Positions 8,236 to 17,510 of a stretch of 64,000 bases of DNA are shown here, piece by piece. The translations under genes and the position numbers were made by a program. Below the pieces are notes generated by a model. That model was not told where the DNA came from. It worked only from the letters and a program-made list of their open reading frames with translations, and ran no database searches. Location: the NCBI RefSeq assembly GCF_000473325.1, contig NZ_KI421513.1:2241217-2305216 (forward strand), in the 5' to 3' direction. Position 1 is the stretch's first letter, and the number at the start of each line of letters is the position of its first letter. This DNA is from Leisingera caerulea DSM 24564. GTDB lineage: Bacteria; Pseudomonadota; Alphaproteobacteria; Rhodobacterales; Rhodobacteraceae.

Positions 8236-11200
8236 TCCGCGGCCTGGGCATAGCGGGACCGCCCGGCAGCGGCATCGGCGGCGTCCAGGCGGGCCTTCAC
8301 GCCTGCCGCCAGCACGCTGACGTTCGGCACCAGCACCATGCTGTCGTGATCGCCCGGCACCTCGGCCACTTCGGTGGCCGGGGCCCAGCGGGTCCAGTTG
8401 TTGTCGTCAAACACATACTCGCGCTCGCCGCTGACCCAATTTCCGCCGGAGACCTGCCATTTGCGGTCCAGCGGCGGCCGGAACAGGGTAAGCGGGCCAT
8501 GCCAGGGCCGGAGGTCATAAGCCGCGACCGCGGCGCGGAAGGCCAGTTCGATCTTGCGGTTGTTGAACTCCGGCCGGACGCCGGTCTCCGCCGGGCTGGC
8601 GCGGCGTTTCTCAAACTCCCAGGCGATGCGGTTCCGGGCCCATTCGGCCAGATACCCCACACCCTTGCGGCGCAGTTCCGCCAGCTTGATCAGTGCCTTG
8701 TCGGGGCGGCTGAGGGCCGGACGCACCGGCAGCGGCGTGTCCAGCAGGACCAGCGCGGCGGTCTCCTGGCCCTGGTCCTTCAGCTGCTGCGCCATCTCGT
8801 AGGCGGTGATGCCGCCGCCGGAGAAGCCGCCCAGCAAATAGGGCCCCTGGGGCTGGATCTGGCGGATTTCGGACAGGCAGCTGCGGGCGGCATCCTCAAT
8901 CCGGCTGTGCGGGGCGGCGTCGCCGACCAGCCCCTTGGCCTGCAGGCCATAGACCGGGCGGTCCTTGCCGACCTGCAGCGCCAGGTGGCGCAGGTTCAGC
9001 ACATTGCCGAACATGCCCGCCACCAGAAAGAAGGGCCGCCGCCCGGTGCCGTCGCCGGGATGCAGCTGCACCAGATGGGTGTATTGCGGCGGCTCCTCCG
9101 CGGTTTGGGGGGTGTCCCCCGGTTCCGCCGCAACCCCGCCGCCGGTGCGGGCGATGATCCGCTCTGCCAGCGCAGCGACGCTGGGCGCCTCAAACAGCAC
9201 CGACAGAGGGAATTCCACGCCAAAGCCGCGTTTCACCTGCGCAAACAGCCGCACCGCAATCAGCGAGTGACCGCCGAGGTCAAAGAAACTGTCCTCAATC
9301 CCCACCTGCGACACGCCCAGAAGCGCGGCGAAGAGCTTGGCCAGTTCCTCCTCAACCGGGTTGCGCGGAGCGATGTAATCGGTGTCGAGCTGCGGGCGCT
9401 CAAAGGTCTGCGCCTCACCCGCGGCAGGCGCAGCAGCCTGTGCCGCCTGAGCAATCAGCGCGGGCAGATCCAGCGAGGAGACCACCACCTGCGGCAGACC
9501 GGTGGCGAGCGCGCGGGCCAGGGCGTCGCCGCCTTCCTCCGCTTTGATTCCATTGGAGATGTTCAGTTGCAGGCGGCGTTCCTCCGGCGACAGCGGCTGC
9601 GCGCTGCTGGCAGGCTCCAGCCCCAGTTCCGCCGCACTGGCGTCGGCCTCAGCCGCTGCGGCAGCGGTGTCAAAGCCAGAGGCCAGCCGCTGCATCCGGA
9701 AGCCTTCGATCCGGGCCAGCACATTGCCGTCCGTGTCGGTCAGCGTTACGTCAAACATCGCGGAGGCGCTGTCCGGCGCCACGGCCAGCCGCACGTGGCT
9801 GAAGATATTCGCGGTAAGCGGCGCGAAGACGCGGATGGTGCGGTATGAGACCGGCACCCAGAGGGCATCTGCCTGATACCCCGGGATCAGCTGCATCGCC
9901 CAGCCGGTGGCCAGGTCCATCAGGCCGGGATGCAGCAGAGTGCCGTCCTGCGCCGCAGCCTCTGGCAGGGAGAGTGCGGCGATCCCTTCGCCGTCCCCAA
10001 GGGCAGCGCGCTCCAGAACATGCCAGCGCGGGCCAAAGCGCAGGTGAGCCTCTTGCGGAGACTGCAGGCGCCCGCCTGCTGGCGCCTGCTCCTCCGGGCA
10101 TCGGGTGAAAAACTTCTGGAGGTTGAGTGCGGCGGGGCATTCTGCCGCCGCCGCGGAGGCCAGCATTGCCTGACAATGTAAAGAGTAACCATTTGTACAC
10201 GCCGAGTAAACAAACAGTTCATAACCATTTTCTTTAGCTTCTAGCTTAACCAGAAGTTTCTTGGGATCGCCTTCCAATACAACCATAGGGCGCATAAAGT
10301 AGAGATCGCGGATTTCGAATGGCCCTTGGGTACCCGCTGCCGCCAGTGCCTCGGCTGCCATTTCGATATAGCCGGTGCCGGGAACCAGGGCGGTGCCGTC
10401 TGCGGTGCGGTGCTCATCCAGCAGCCAGTCGGCGGTGCTGAAGCAGGGCATGAAGATGCGGTTGCCAGCGGCGTCAAATCCCTGCTGCTGCAGCAGCGGC
10501 TGCGGGCAGGGCTCTGGCGTGCTGGCGGCCGCGCCGCTGTTTCGGGCACTCATGGCATCGGCGGCCATGCCTGTGTCTGCCCAGACGCCCCAGTCCACAG
10601 CCACGACGCGGGTCTGCCCGCCTGCGCGCTGTTTGGCCCAGGCGTTGAGGTATTCGTTGGCAGCAATGTAGTCCACCTGGCCGGCTGGCCGCGTTACGGC
10701 GGAGGAAGAGGAGAACAGCACCAGCAGCTCCAGGCTGCCGTCGGGAAACACCGTGTCCAGGGCGCGCAAGCCGCTGACTTTGGGGGCCAGAACGCGGGCG
10801 ATCCGGTCCTCGTCCTTGGCCAGCAGCGGGCCGTCGTCGATGACGCCGGCCCCGTGGATCACCCCGGTGACCGGGCCGTTCGCGGCTTCGGCCTGCTCCC
10901 TTGCGGTGCGCAGCTCGCCCGCGTGGCAGACGTCGGCGGCCAGCGGCAGCACGGTGCCGCTGCCGGTTTCCTCCAGCGCTTTGACCGCGCGGATGCGCCG
11001 GGCGGTGCGGTTGGCCGGGCTGTGGCTGCTGAGATACCGGTCCCAGCTGTCGCGCGGCGGCAGGCCCTCGCGCGAGATCAGCGTGATCTTGGCCCCGCAG
11101 TCCCGCATCAGATGACCGGCAATCGCCAGGCCGATGCCGCCATAGCCGCCGGTGATCAGGTAATGGCCGCCCTGTTTGAAAGGCGGTGTTTCCGGTGCCG

Positions 11201-14200
11201 GCAGGGGCTGCGGGCGCCAGGCGAGTTCGAACCGCTTGTCCCCGCGCCAGGCGGCGGAAAGGTTTGCCGGCTCCGACAGCAGCTCTTCCAGCAGGCGGGG
11301 AGTGATGTCGTTGTCCGCCGGTTTTCGGGCAAGCAGGCCCCGCGGCGCCTGCGGCAGTTCGATGTCCACGGTGGTGCAGGTCAGCCCCGGCAGTTCGCGC
11401 GGGATCACGCCCAGGGGGCCAGCGATCATGGCCTTTTCCGGGTAGGGCAGGGCCTCGTCCCGGACCTGCGCGGCGCCGGTCGTGAAGACTGACAGATGCA
11501 CCGGTCCGGGCAGATCGGCGTTACCCAGCTCCTGCGCCAGGGCGGTCAAAGCGTGGAAGCCCATCTCCAGATTGCGGTCAAAAAAGGAGGAGCCGGGGCG
11601 GAAGGTTTCCCCTTCTGTCACCAGCCAGAAATGGGCGATGCGGTCCGGCAGCAGCCCGGCCTCTGCCAGATCCCCCAGCAGGGCGCCATAGGCGGCGCGG
11701 CCCTGTTCGGGCGGCAGGATATAGGTGGTCGGCGACAGCTGCGCATAGGTGTCGCCTGCGCGCACCCGGGCGACGGCATGGCCTGCGGCCTCCAGCCGGT
11801 CTGCGGCGCGGGCAGCATGGCCGGTCTCGTCCTCGAAAATCAGCCAGTTGTGCGGCTCCTGGCCCAGCTCCTGCTGCACATCCAGCGCGCAATCGGCCAG
11901 ACGCGGGCGCCAGGCGGGGCGGTAGCCCCAGTCCTTAAGGTCGCTGTGGCGGGCTGGCGCGGGGTCTTCCTCAAGCGCCGGTTTGCCCGGTTCGATGAAA
12001 TAGCGGCTGCGCTGGAAGGCGTAGCCGGGCAGCGGCAGGCGGTTGCGGCGCGCTTCGCCCCAGATCTGCGGCCAGTCGGCCTCGACCCCGCAGGCCCAGA
12101 GCCGGCCGATGACGCCGAAGAAGTAGCTGTCGTCCATCACCTGCTGATCCTGGTGGCGCAGGGAGCTGAGCACCTGGCCCTGTTTCACTGCCGGCGACAT
12201 CTGCGCCAGCGCGCTAAGCGCCTTGCCGGGGCCGACCTCCAGGAACACGCGGCCGGGGGTCTTGGCGAGGGTCTCGACGCAATCGGCATAGCGCACTGTG
12301 TTGCGCAGCTGGCCCACCCAATACTCGGCGCTGGTGGCCTGTTCCGCCGTCAGGGCCGTGCCGCTGCGGTTGGAGATCACCGGCAGGTTCGGCGCGGACA
12401 GGGGCAGGGAGCGGATGAAATCGCCATACTCCTGCAAGATGCCGTCCAGCATCCGCGAATGGGCGGCAATGTCGATCTGGATGCGCTGATGCTCCACCTC
12501 GCGCGCAGTCAATTCGGCGGCCAGCCGATCAAGCGCGTCCTGCGGGCCGGAGACTGCGGTGAGCGAGGGGGCGTTGACGCTGGCAATGTCCAGATCATCG
12601 CCGATGATGGCCTTGACCTCCGCCAGCGGGAGCGCAATCGACAGCATCCCGCCCGCAGGCACGGTATCAAACAGCCGGCCGCGCAGGAGGACAAGGTCGA
12701 TACAATCCTCAAAGGACATAACACCGGCCAGGCAGGCGGCGGTGTTTTCGCCCATGGAATGGCCGACCAATGCGGCAGGCCGCACGCCCCAGCTGATCCA
12801 CAGCTGCGCCAGCGCATATTCCACGATCATGATCAGCGGCAGCTGCACCGAGGGTTGCTGCAGGCGCGCATTGGCCGTGTCCTCCTCGCCGTCGTCCGGC
12901 AGCCAGAGGGCGCGGATGTCGTAGTCGAGGCTTTTTTGCAAATGCTCCAGCCCGCGGTCCATCCAGTCTGCAAAAACCGGCTCGGTCTCATACAGGTCGC
13001 GCGCCATTCCGGCATATTGCGCGCCGCCGCCGGGGAACATGAACACCACCTCCGGCGCATCGCCCAAGCGGTCGTGGGTGAAGATCTTGCGCGGGTCGTT
13101 TTCCTGCAGCAGCTCAATGGCCTCCGCCGCGGTTTCCGCCACCAGCACCCGCCGTTTGGCAAAGCCGCGGCGGCCTTCCTTGAGGGTGTAGGCGACGTCG
13201 GCCAGATCGGCCTCCGGGTTGGCCTTCAGGTACTCCGCCAGTGCCTGGGTATTGGCATCCAGCGCGGCCTTGGACTGGCCGGACACGCAGAGGATCTGGA
13301 ACGGGAAATCGCTTTCTTCCGAGGCTGCACGCTCCGGTGCTTCCTCCAGGATCACATGGGCATTGGTGCCGCCGACGCCCAGCGAGTTGACGCCTGCCCG
13401 CCGCGGGCCCTTGTGAGGCGTCCAGGGGGTGAGGGCGGAGTTCACCTTGAACGGCGAAGTGTCGAATTCAATGGCCGGGTTCGGCGCCTCATACCCCAGC
13501 GAGGGCGGGATTTCCCTGTGGTGCAGCGCCAGAGCGGTCTTGGTCAGGCTGGCGACGCCCGCCGCCGTGTCCAGATGGCCGATGTTGGTCTTGACCGATC
13601 CGATCCGGCAGTAGCCTGTGTCCTGCGTGCTGGCGCGGTAAGCATCGGTCAGGGCGGACACCTCGATCGGGTCGCCCAGATAGGTGCCGGTGCCGTGGCA
13701 TTCGACATAATCAATGGTCTCTGCCGGGGTGCCTGCCGCTGCCAGCGCCTTTTGCACCGCTGCCGACTGGCCGGCGACGGAAGGCGCCAGATAGCCCGCC
13801 TTGTCCGCGCCGTCGTTGTTGATGGCGGAGCCCTTGATGACGGCCCAGATGTGGTCGCCATCGGCAATCGCATCCTCCAGCCGCCGCAGCGCCACCGCAC
13901 CGGCGCCGGAGCCGAAGACGGTGCCTTGCGCCCGGTGGTCAAAGGCGTGGCAATGCCCATCGGGCGACAGGATCTCGTTTTCCTTATAGAGATAGCCGCG
14001 CCCCTGCGGCAGCTCGATGGTGACACCCCCCGCCAGCGCCATGTCGCACTCGCCCTCGCGCAGGGCCTTGCAGGCGTAATGCACCGCCACCAGCGAGGTG
14101 GAGCAGGCGGTCTGCACGTTCACAGAAGGCCCCTTCAGGTCGAACACATGGCTGACGCGGGTCGACAGGAAGTCCTTGTCATTGCCGGTGTGGCGCAGCA

Positions 14201-14681
14201 GGAACATGCCCACGTCATCGACCAGGGCGGGGTTGGAGCAGATGTTGAAATAGAAATAGCTGCCCATGCCGCAGCCTGCGTAAACGCCGATGGGGCCGTT
14301 GATGCTTTCCGGCGGATGGCCCGCGTTTTCCATCGCGCCCCAGGCGACTTCCAGAAACTTGCGGTGCTGCGGGTCGAGGATGGCGGCCTCTTTCGGGCTG
14401 AAACCGAAGAACTCGGCATCAAACTCGTCAACCCCCTGCAGCCGGGCCGCGGCGGGCACATAATTCGGATCGGCCAGAGCAGAGGCGCGCTCACCGTTTG
14501 CCAGCAGCGTCTCGCGGTCTAGAACCTCAATCGATTCGATCCCAGCGCGCAGGTTCTGCCAGAACGCCCCGGCAGAGCCCGCGCCCGGCACCGTCACCGA
14601 CAGCCCGACTATGGCAATATCACCGGGCTTTTTCTCTTCGGCAGCGCCCGCCGCTGCGGAAATCCCATCGTGCATCGTCAA
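8232..14681 (-). CDS. type I polyketide synthase, KS-AT-KR-DH-ACP-TE
   Basis: 2149 residues from a TTG; an ATG at 14675 with AGG upstream is the likelier start. KS at 20-450 with Cys193 (TACSTS), His329 and His369. AT at 545-840 with Ser642 (GHSMGE); the AAHS at 739-742 does not settle malonyl versus methylmalonyl. KR structural and catalytic parts about 920-1380, with GGYGGIG at 1178-1184, a VIDD motif at 1280-1283 suggesting B-type stereochemistry, Tyr1338 and Asn1342. DH at 1410-1665 with His1424 and Asp1589. ACP at 1775-1845 with Ser1806. TE at 1880-2120 with Ser1954 (GGFSGGG), Asp1981 and His2112. No enoyl reductase. DH after KR is not the usual order. First gene of the operon; it should extend and release the chain begun by the NRPS. 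Confidence 0.93.
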   Translation of the reverse strand: MTMHDGISAAAGAAEEKKPGDIAIVGLSVTVPGAGSAGAFWQNLRAGIESIEVLDRETLLANGERASALADPNYVPAAARLQGVDEFDAEFFGFSPKEAAILDPQHRKFLEVAWGAMENAGHPPESINGPIGVYAGCGMGSYFYFNICSNPALVDDVGMFLLRHTGNDKDFLSTRVSHVFDLKGPSVNVQTACSTSLVAVHYACKALREGECDMALAGGVTIELPQGRGYLYKENEILSPDGHCHAFDHRAQGTVFGSGAGAVALRRLEDAIADGDHIWAVIKGSAINNDGADKAGYLAPSVAGQSAAVQKALAAAGTPAETIDYVECHGTGTYLGDPIEVSALTDAYRASTQDTGYCRIGSVKTNIGHLDTAAGVASLTKTALALHHREIPPSLGYEAPNPAIEFDTSPFKVNSALTPWTPHKGPRRAGVNSLGVGGTNAHVILEEAPERAASEESDFPFQILCVSGQSKAALDANTQALAEYLKANPEADLADVAYTLKEGRRGFAKRRVLVAETAAEAIELLQENDPRKIFTHDRLGDAPEVVFMFPGGGAQYAGMARDLYETEPVFADWMDRGLEHLQKSLDYDIRALWLPDDGEEDTANARLQQPSVQLPLIMIVEYALAQLWISWGVRPAALVGHSMGENTAACLAGVMSFEDCIDLVLLRGRLFDTVPAGGMLSIALPLAEVKAIIGDDLDIASVNAPSLTAVSGPQDALDRLAAELTAREVEHQRIQIDIAAHSRMLDGILQEYGDFIRSLPLSAPNLPVISNRSGTALTAEQATSAEYWVGQLRNTVRYADCVETLAKTPGRVFLEVGPGKALSALAQMSPAVKQGQVLSSLRHQDQQVMDDSYFFGVIGRLWACGVEADWPQIWGEARRNRLPLPGYAFQRSRYFIEPGKPALEEDPAPARHSDLKDWGYRPAWRPRLADCALDVQQELGQEPHNWLIFEDETGHAARAADRLEAAGHAVARVRAGDTYAQLSPTTYILPPEQGRAAYGALLGDLAEAGLLPDRIAHFWLVTEGETFRPGSSFFDRNLEMGFHALTALAQELGNADLPGPVHLSVFTTGAAQVRDEALPYPEKAMIAGPLGVIPRELPGLTCTTVDIELPQAPRGLLARKPADNDITPRLLEELLSEPANLSAAWRGDKRFELAWRPQPLPAPETPPFKQGGHYLITGGYGGIGLAIAGHLMRDCGAKITLISREGLPPRDSWDRYLSSHSPANRTARRIRAVKALEETGSGTVLPLAADVCHAGELRTAREQAEAANGPVTGVIHGAGVIDDGPLLAKDEDRIARVLAPKVSGLRALDTVFPDGSLELLVLFSSSSAVTRPAGQVDYIAANEYLNAWAKQRAGGQTRVVAVDWGVWADTGMAADAMSARNSGAAASTPEPCPQPLLQQQGFDAAGNRIFMPCFSTADWLLDEHRTADGTALVPGTGYIEMAAEALAAAGTQGPFEIRDLYFMRPMVVLEGDPKKLLVKLEAKENGYELFVYSACTNGYSLHCQAMLASAAAAECPAALNLQKFFTRCPEEQAPAGGRLQSPQEAHLRFGPRWHVLERAALGDGEGIAALSLPEAAAQDGTLLHPGLMDLATGWAMQLIPGYQADALWVPVSYRTIRVFAPLTANIFSHVRLAVAPDSASAMFDVTLTDTDGNVLARIEGFRMQRLASGFDTAAAAAEADASAAELGLEPASSAQPLSPEERRLQLNISNGIKAEEGGDALARALATGLPQVVVSSLDLPALIAQAAQAAAPAAGEAQTFERPQLDTDYIAPRNPVEEELAKLFAALLGVSQVGIEDSFFDLGGHSLIAVRLFAQVKRGFGVEFPLSVLFEAPSVAALAERIIARTGGGVAAEPGDTPQTAEEPPQYTHLVQLHPGDGTGRRPFFLVAGMFGNVLNLRHLALQVGKDRPVYGLQAKGLVGDAAPHSRIEDAARSCLSEIRQIQPQGPYLLGGFSGGGITAYEMAQQLKDQGQETAALVLLDTPLPVRPALSRPDKALIKLAELRRKGVGYLAEWARNRIAWEFEKRRASPAETGVRPEFNNRKIELAFRAAVAAYDLRPWHGPLTLFRPPLDRKWQVSGGNWVSGEREYVFDDNNWTRWAPATEVAEVPGDHDSMVLVPNVSVLAAGVKARLDAADAAAGRSRYAQAAE

Positions 14682-14936
14682 TACCTGACCCCACTGGCCC
14701 TTCGCAAACAGCCCGGCACGCCGCAGCCAGTCCGCATTGTGAAGATGGCAGGGCCCGCCGGACGGGTTGTTTATCTGATGCCGGGGTTCTCCCCGGCGGC
14801 TGGCCCGGCCCTGCGGCTTAGATCCCCATCTGCTCCGCGGGGCCGGAAGAACTCTCGTTTATCTTCGTCAATCCATGCGGCTGTCCTAAGGACGCATTGT
14901 GTCAATTTCGGCCGGAAAAGCGGAAAGATTGCGGCA
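14682..14936 (-). promoter_or_regulatory. probable control region of the PKS-NRPS operon
   Basis: A 255-bp gap upstream of the PKS with no convincing gene. Read on the minus strand it has a TTGACA (14905-14900) followed at once by the near-palindrome GTCCTTAGGAC (14893-14883). A 7-bp GC hairpin with a TTCT loop lies at 14780-14797. I cannot find a clear -10 box at 17 bp. The upstream polymerase gene is on the same strand, so read-through is possible. Confidence 0.35.
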
Positions 14937-16400
14937 TCACAGGATGCTGCGCCCTTGCGGCCCGGTGGTGTCAGGCAGCATTGCCTGCGCACCGCCAAAC
15001 AGGGCGGGTTTCGGCCGGAATAAGCCCGGGTAGAGCAGCCGCTCAGCGTAGCCAAGCACCGACCCGGCGCACATCCAGGTGATCGGAATCAGCGTGGCAT
15101 TCAGCAGCATGTCGACCATGGTGGCCGCCAGGATCAGCGCTATCGGCGCGGCATAGGGCGAGACGCTGCCCGCAGGCACCTGCCGCGCGGCCTTGGCCAG
15201 CAGCACCAGCGGCGCGGCCAGCAGCCCCATCTCGGCGATGTAGCCCAGCCAGCCGAAGGTGCCGAAAACGATGATCCAGCGCCCGTCCGGGATCGACAGG
15301 ATCTGCCCGGTTTCCTCATGCCGCACCAGGTTGCGGCCCCAGCCGCCCCAGCCGAACCACGGCTTTTCCGCGGCCCGGGCCAGCAGCTGCGCTTCGTTTT
15401 CAAACCGGTAGTTCAGCGAATGCGCCCGCTCGGCGCTGATCAGTTCGGCCTGGGCGACAAGCTCTTCGGTCGGCACCAGCCCTGCGTTGCGCAGCATCGG
15501 GTAGACCACCGCGATCAGCGCCAGCACCAAGGCCGCCCGCAGCTGCCAGCGCAAGGGCGCCAGCGCCACCACCGGGGTAAAGGCCAGCGCATAGGCGAGC
15601 GAGGCCAGGCTCTTGCACAGAACCAGAACTGCAAACAAATAGGCGGCCGCCAGCGCCAGGCGGATGCGGTCCCGGCCCTTGGCGGTGCGGGCCAGGGCGG
15701 TGGCCGCCAGCAGCGCTGACAGCATGAAAAATGCCAGCCACAGCGCGTGCGGCAGGAAAACGATGGGCCGGAAGCCGCCCTGGCGCATCATCTGGCTGAA
15801 ATCATGCTGGAAGAAGCCGTAGATCCAGATGTTGATCTGCGGGCTGAACCGGATCTCGACCAGCGACGGGATGGTATAGGCCAGCGCGCCGATCATCAGC
15901 GCCAGCAGCAGCTCGCGCTGGGCCTCGGGTGTGGACAGATACCGGCGCGCCAGCAGGAACGGGATCAGCACGATCACCTGATTGATGACCACCGAGCCCA
16001 GGTCGCGCCAGCGCAGCCCCGGCAGCCGGTCGGTCAGGAAGATGATCGGATCGGAATTGGCAATCTTGCGGAAAAGGATCGGTTCGCCATTGGTCAGCAC
16101 CGTGGGGATGACCCCGAACACGAACAGAAGCGCCAGCAGCCGCACCGCCGGATGCCGCGGCAACAGCGGTACCGGTTTGCGCAGCAGGAAGACGCACAGT
16201 AGGAAGGCCATCACCGAGGGGATGGCGAACTTGTCCATATCCGGCACCAGCGGCAGGTCGAACTCGGCCAGCGGCGGCAGCAGCAGGTAGCCCGCGATGA
16301 TGCACCACAGAACTGCCCGCTCCAGCGGCAGACGCCGGAAGAGCACCACGCTGGCCAGCGGCCAGGCCAGCAGCATCAGATAGGCCAAGGCATTGGGCAC
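14937..16400 (-). CDS. O-antigen ligase/polymerase-like membrane protein
   Basis: 487 residues with about ten to twelve hydrophobic segments spread over the whole length, and a large periplasmic-type loop around 320-400 that ends in PWFGWGGWGRN. This layout is typical of the Wzy/O-antigen ligase family, which polymerises or transfers lipid-linked sugar repeats at the periplasmic face of the inner membrane. The sequence is too divergent to say which of the two it does. It lies between the PKS operon and three glycosyltransferase genes, which supports a surface polysaccharide role. The ATG at 16400 is divergent from the WecG-type gene. Confidence 0.72.
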   Translation of the reverse strand: MPNALAYLMLLAWPLASVVLFRRLPLERAVLWCIIAGYLLLPPLAEFDLPLVPDMDKFAIPSVMAFLLCVFLLRKPVPLLPRHPAVRLLALLFVFGVIPTVLTNGEPILFRKIANSDPIIFLTDRLPGLRWRDLGSVVINQVIVLIPFLLARRYLSTPEAQRELLLALMIGALAYTIPSLVEIRFSPQINIWIYGFFQHDFSQMMRQGGFRPIVFLPHALWLAFFMLSALLAATALARTAKGRDRIRLALAAAYLFAVLVLCKSLASLAYALAFTPVVALAPLRWQLRAALVLALIAVVYPMLRNAGLVPTEELVAQAELISAERAHSLNYRFENEAQLLARAAEKPWFGWGGWGRNLVRHEETGQILSIPDGRWIIVFGTFGWLGYIAEMGLLAAPLVLLAKAARQVPAGSVSPYAAPIALILAATMVDMLLNATLIPITWMCAGSVLGYAERLLYPGLFRPKPALFGGAQAMLPDTTGPQGRSIL

Positions 16401-16593
16401 AGGCCAGTTTCCCCTCGTTCCCCGGTTGTTGTGTCAAAGTTTAACGGTTGCCGCAGGCGCTGTCCCGCGGATTTGCAAGAACCGGTAAACGGTGTGCAGC
16501 GATGCCACGCTGGTTGGCGGGCGGTCCGTCCTGCGCTGGCCTGAGACGGACGGCGGATGTATCAGGGATCCGGGCAGAAACCGGGGGTGTGCT

Positions 16594-17346
16594 TTGTATT
16601 TCGAATTCAATGGCCGCCGGGTGGCGGTGAACATGCCCGGCCGGGCGCTGCTGGAGGCGGAGATCCGCGCCAGGTTCAAGGCCCGCCAGGGCTTTGCGCT
16701 GGCCACGGTCAACTTGGATCACCTTGTCAAGCTGGCGCAGTCGCCTGCGTTCCTGGCCGCCTATCAGGCGCAGGACCTGGTGGTGGCGGACGGGCGCCCG
16801 ATTGTCTGGCTGTCCCGGATCGCGGGCCGCCCGGTGGAGCTGATGCCGGGCTCGGACCTGGTGCTGCCCTTGTGCCGCCTGGCGGCGGAGGCTGGGGTTC
16901 CGGTGGCGCTGGCGGGCAGCACGGAAGAAGCGCTGGCGGACGCCGCGGCAGCGCTGACTGCCGAAGTGCCGGGCCTGGACATTGCCTGGTGCCACGCGCC
17001 TTCGGGCCGGTTCGATCCGGAGGGCGAGGAGGCGGACCGGATCTTGCACCGGCTGGATGAGACCGGCATCGGGTTGTGCTTTCTGGCGCTGGGCGCGCCC
17101 AAGCAGGAGCGCCTGGCGCAGCGCGGCCGCCGCCTGGCGCCGGGCACCGGGTTTGCCTCCATCGGCGCCGGGCTGGATTTCCTTGGCGGCCATCAGAAGC
17201 GCGCCCCCGCCTGGGTGCGGGCAATCGCGATGGAGTGGCTGTGGCGGGCGCTGTCCAGCCCGTCCCGCCTGCTGCCGCGCTATGCCAAATGCCTGGCGGT
17301 CCTGCCCGGTCAGATCCTGAAGGCGTGGCGGATCCGCGTGCGCTGA
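16594..17346 (+). CDS. WecG/TagA/CpsF family glycosyltransferase
   Basis: About 250 residues. These enzymes add a sugar (for example N-acetylmannosaminuronic acid in WecG) to a polyprenyl-linked acceptor. Family landmarks: the ATVNLDHLVKLAQ segment, DGRPIVW, LMPGSDLVLPL, a GAPKQE motif, and FASIGAGLDFLGG near the end. The frame is open from a GTG at 16492, but the first 34 residues do not look like the family. I therefore prefer the TTG at 16594, which places FEFNGRRVAVN at the N-terminus as in homologues. Divergent from the polymerase-like gene. Confidence 0.85.
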   Translation: MYFEFNGRRVAVNMPGRALLEAEIRARFKARQGFALATVNLDHLVKLAQSPAFLAAYQAQDLVVADGRPIVWLSRIAGRPVELMPGSDLVLPLCRLAAEAGVPVALAGSTEEALADAAAALTAEVPGLDIAWCHAPSGRFDPEGEEADRILHRLDETGIGLCFLALGAPKQERLAQRGRRLAPGTGFASIGAGLDFLGGHQKRAPAWVRAIAMEWLWRALSSPSRLLPRYAKCLAVLPGQILKAWRIRVR

Positions 17347-17381
17347 GACCAGCTGGAACAGTGGCCGGAGGGCGGCATTTT

Positions 17382-17466
17382 GCGAGGCTCTGCCTCGCGC
17401 TCCGGGATATTTCCGGCCAGATGAATAAAGGATCCGGTCTTCATCTGGCTGAAAAAAAATCCTGGG
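17382..17466. repeat. intergenic hairpin repeat, copy A
   Basis: A 17-bp hairpin (GCGAGGC, TCT, GCCTCGC) is followed by CTCCGGGATATTTCC and GGCCAGATGAA (to 17425). After a short spacer comes the inverted counterpart TTCATCTGGCTG plus an A-run and TCCTGG (17440-17466). The same element, inverted, is at 56127-56210, and a shorter relative is at 32053-32116. It lies between the convergent ends of two glycosyltransferase genes, so it may act as a bidirectional terminator. Confidence 0.75.
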
Positions 17467-17510
17467 GTGAATTGGCCCGCAGGCCAAGAGGGGCAAAGCC
17501 CCTGAAGGCG

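Noticed and set aside
11496..14522. 1008-codon open frame on the plus strand opposite the PKS
   Set aside because: Exactly antisense to KS, AT and linker regions; the translation is Arg/Gly/Pro-rich without domains. An artefact of high GC.
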